Positions 5,767 to 6,243 of a stretch of DNA of 6,243 nucleotides are shown in pieces. The translations under genes and the position numbers were made by a program. Under the pieces are notes generated by a model. The model was not told the origin of the DNA, ran no database searches, and saw only the letters and a list, made by a program, of their open reading frames with translations. The stretch is from Nostocaceae cyanobacterium CSSed10_463m. Its GTDB lineage: Bacteria > Cyanobacteriota > Cyanobacteriia > Cyanobacteriales > Nostocaceae. The DNA lies in assembly GCA_003556955.1 (NCBI GenBank), contig PWQB01000768.1, positions 1 to 6,243 of the forward strand, read 5' to 3'. Numbering within the stretch: the first letter of the stretch is position 1; every line of letters begins with the position of its first letter.

Positions 5767-5793
5767 CTCTGTGTTCTCTGCGTCCTCTGCGGT
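5767..5793. repeat. Three-unit 9-base tandem repeat before rsmB
   Basis: The units ctctgtgtt (5767), ctctgcgtc (5776) and ctctgcggt (5785) follow each other with an exact 9-base period. Similar ctctgcg-rich strings are, from memory, scattered between Nostoc genes. The array ends 21 bases before the rsmB ATG, where promoter or leader sequence would be expected. Confidence 0.65.
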
Positions 5794-5814
5794 TCAAATC
5801 ATCTACCATATTTC

Positions 5815-6243
5815 ATGACAAATCCCCGTCAAATAGCCTTTAATGCCTTGCGAGACGTTCACAAAGGAGCTTATGCTGATGTTGCCTTAAATAGAGCGCT
5901 GCAAAAAGTTACCTTACCGAATCACGATCGCCGTTTACTGACAGAATTAGTATATGGCAGTGTCAGAAGACAACGCACCCTCGACGCACTTATAGACCAA
6001 CTCGCCACTAAAAAATCTCACCAACAACCCCAAGACCTCCGCAGCATTTTACATTTGGGTTTATACCAATTGCGCTATCAAGAGCGTATCCCGGCTTCGG
6101 CGGCTGTGAATACTACTGTGCAGTTAGCTAAGGAAAATGGCTTTTCTGGTCTTTCGGGTTTTGTGAATGGTTTATTACGCCAATATATCCGGCTAGGGGA
6201 GCAATTACCAGAACCTTTAAAGTTACCGGAAAATACTGTAGAA
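5815..6243 (+). CDS. rsmB: RsmB/Sun 16S rRNA cytosine-C5 methyltransferase (N-terminal part; 3' end outside window)
   Basis: RsmB uses S-adenosylmethionine to methylate C967 (E. coli numbering) of 16S ribosomal RNA in the small subunit. From the ATG at 5815 the frame stays open to the last base, giving 143 codons. They cover the N-terminal NusB-like RNA-binding domain: NPRQIAFNALRDV at the start, GAYADVALNRAL (18-29), the DRRLLTELVYGSVRRQRTLD block (40-59), then LRSILHLGLYQLRY (74-87), IPASAAVNTTVQLAK (91-105) and GFVNGLLRQY (113-122). This is the usual RsmB order from residue 1, which supports the start. The catalytic Rossmann domain with its two Cys, expected after about residue 150-160 of some 440-450, lies beyond the window. 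There is no visible Shine-Dalgarno. The gene is divergent from the exported-protein gene, with a 9-base repeat array just upstream. Confidence 0.93.
   Translation, partial: MTNPRQIAFNALRDVHKGAYADVALNRALQKVTLPNHDRRLLTELVYGSVRRQRTLDALIDQLATKKSHQQPQDLRSILHLGLYQLRYQERIPASAAVNTTVQLAKENGFSGLSGFVNGLLRQYIRLGEQLPEPLKLPENTVE

Overview
The window looks like chromosomal DNA from a filamentous, probably heterocyst-forming cyanobacterium of the Nostoc/Anabaena/Calothrix type. Three things point there. The octamer GCGATCGC (HIP1) occurs six times in 6.2 kb, at 1310, 4098, 4204, 4523, 5090 and 5114. The intergenic DNA holds degenerate heptamer tandem repeats (STRR-like) and small palindromic repeats. The gene content also fits: a GH100 neutral/alkaline invertase and a very long PAS/GAF/GGDEF/EAL protein. 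No phage, plasmid, CRISPR or intact transposon genes are present.

Layout from left to right: (1) the C-terminal two thirds of a GH100 invertase on the + strand, cut by the window start; (2) a 259-base convergent intergenic region packed with small repeats, including a stem-loop that may terminate transcription and a 108-base palindromic MITE-like element; (3) a 1169-residue PAS-PAS-GAF-PAS-PAS-GGDEF-EAL cyclic-di-GMP enzyme on the - strand, whose last codons lie inside a heptamer repeat; (4) a 445-base intergenic region with a plausible promoter, a start-site palindrome, a long structured leader, an AT-rich tract and a HIP1 pair; (5) a 167-residue exported protein of unknown function on the - strand; (6) a 176-base divergent intergenic region with a UTR hairpin, an operator-like dyad and a 9-base tandem repeat; (7) the N-terminal NusB-like domain of RsmB on the + strand, cut by the window end.

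The genes do not form an obvious pathway: sucrose breakdown, second-messenger signalling, an envelope protein and ribosomal RNA methylation. The invertase converges on the signalling gene, and the exported-protein gene diverges from rsmB. The two - strand genes are 445 bases apart with a candidate promoter between them, so they are probably separate transcription units. I did not find a convincing new biological system. The most interesting material is in the intergenic regions and at the 3' end of the signalling gene.
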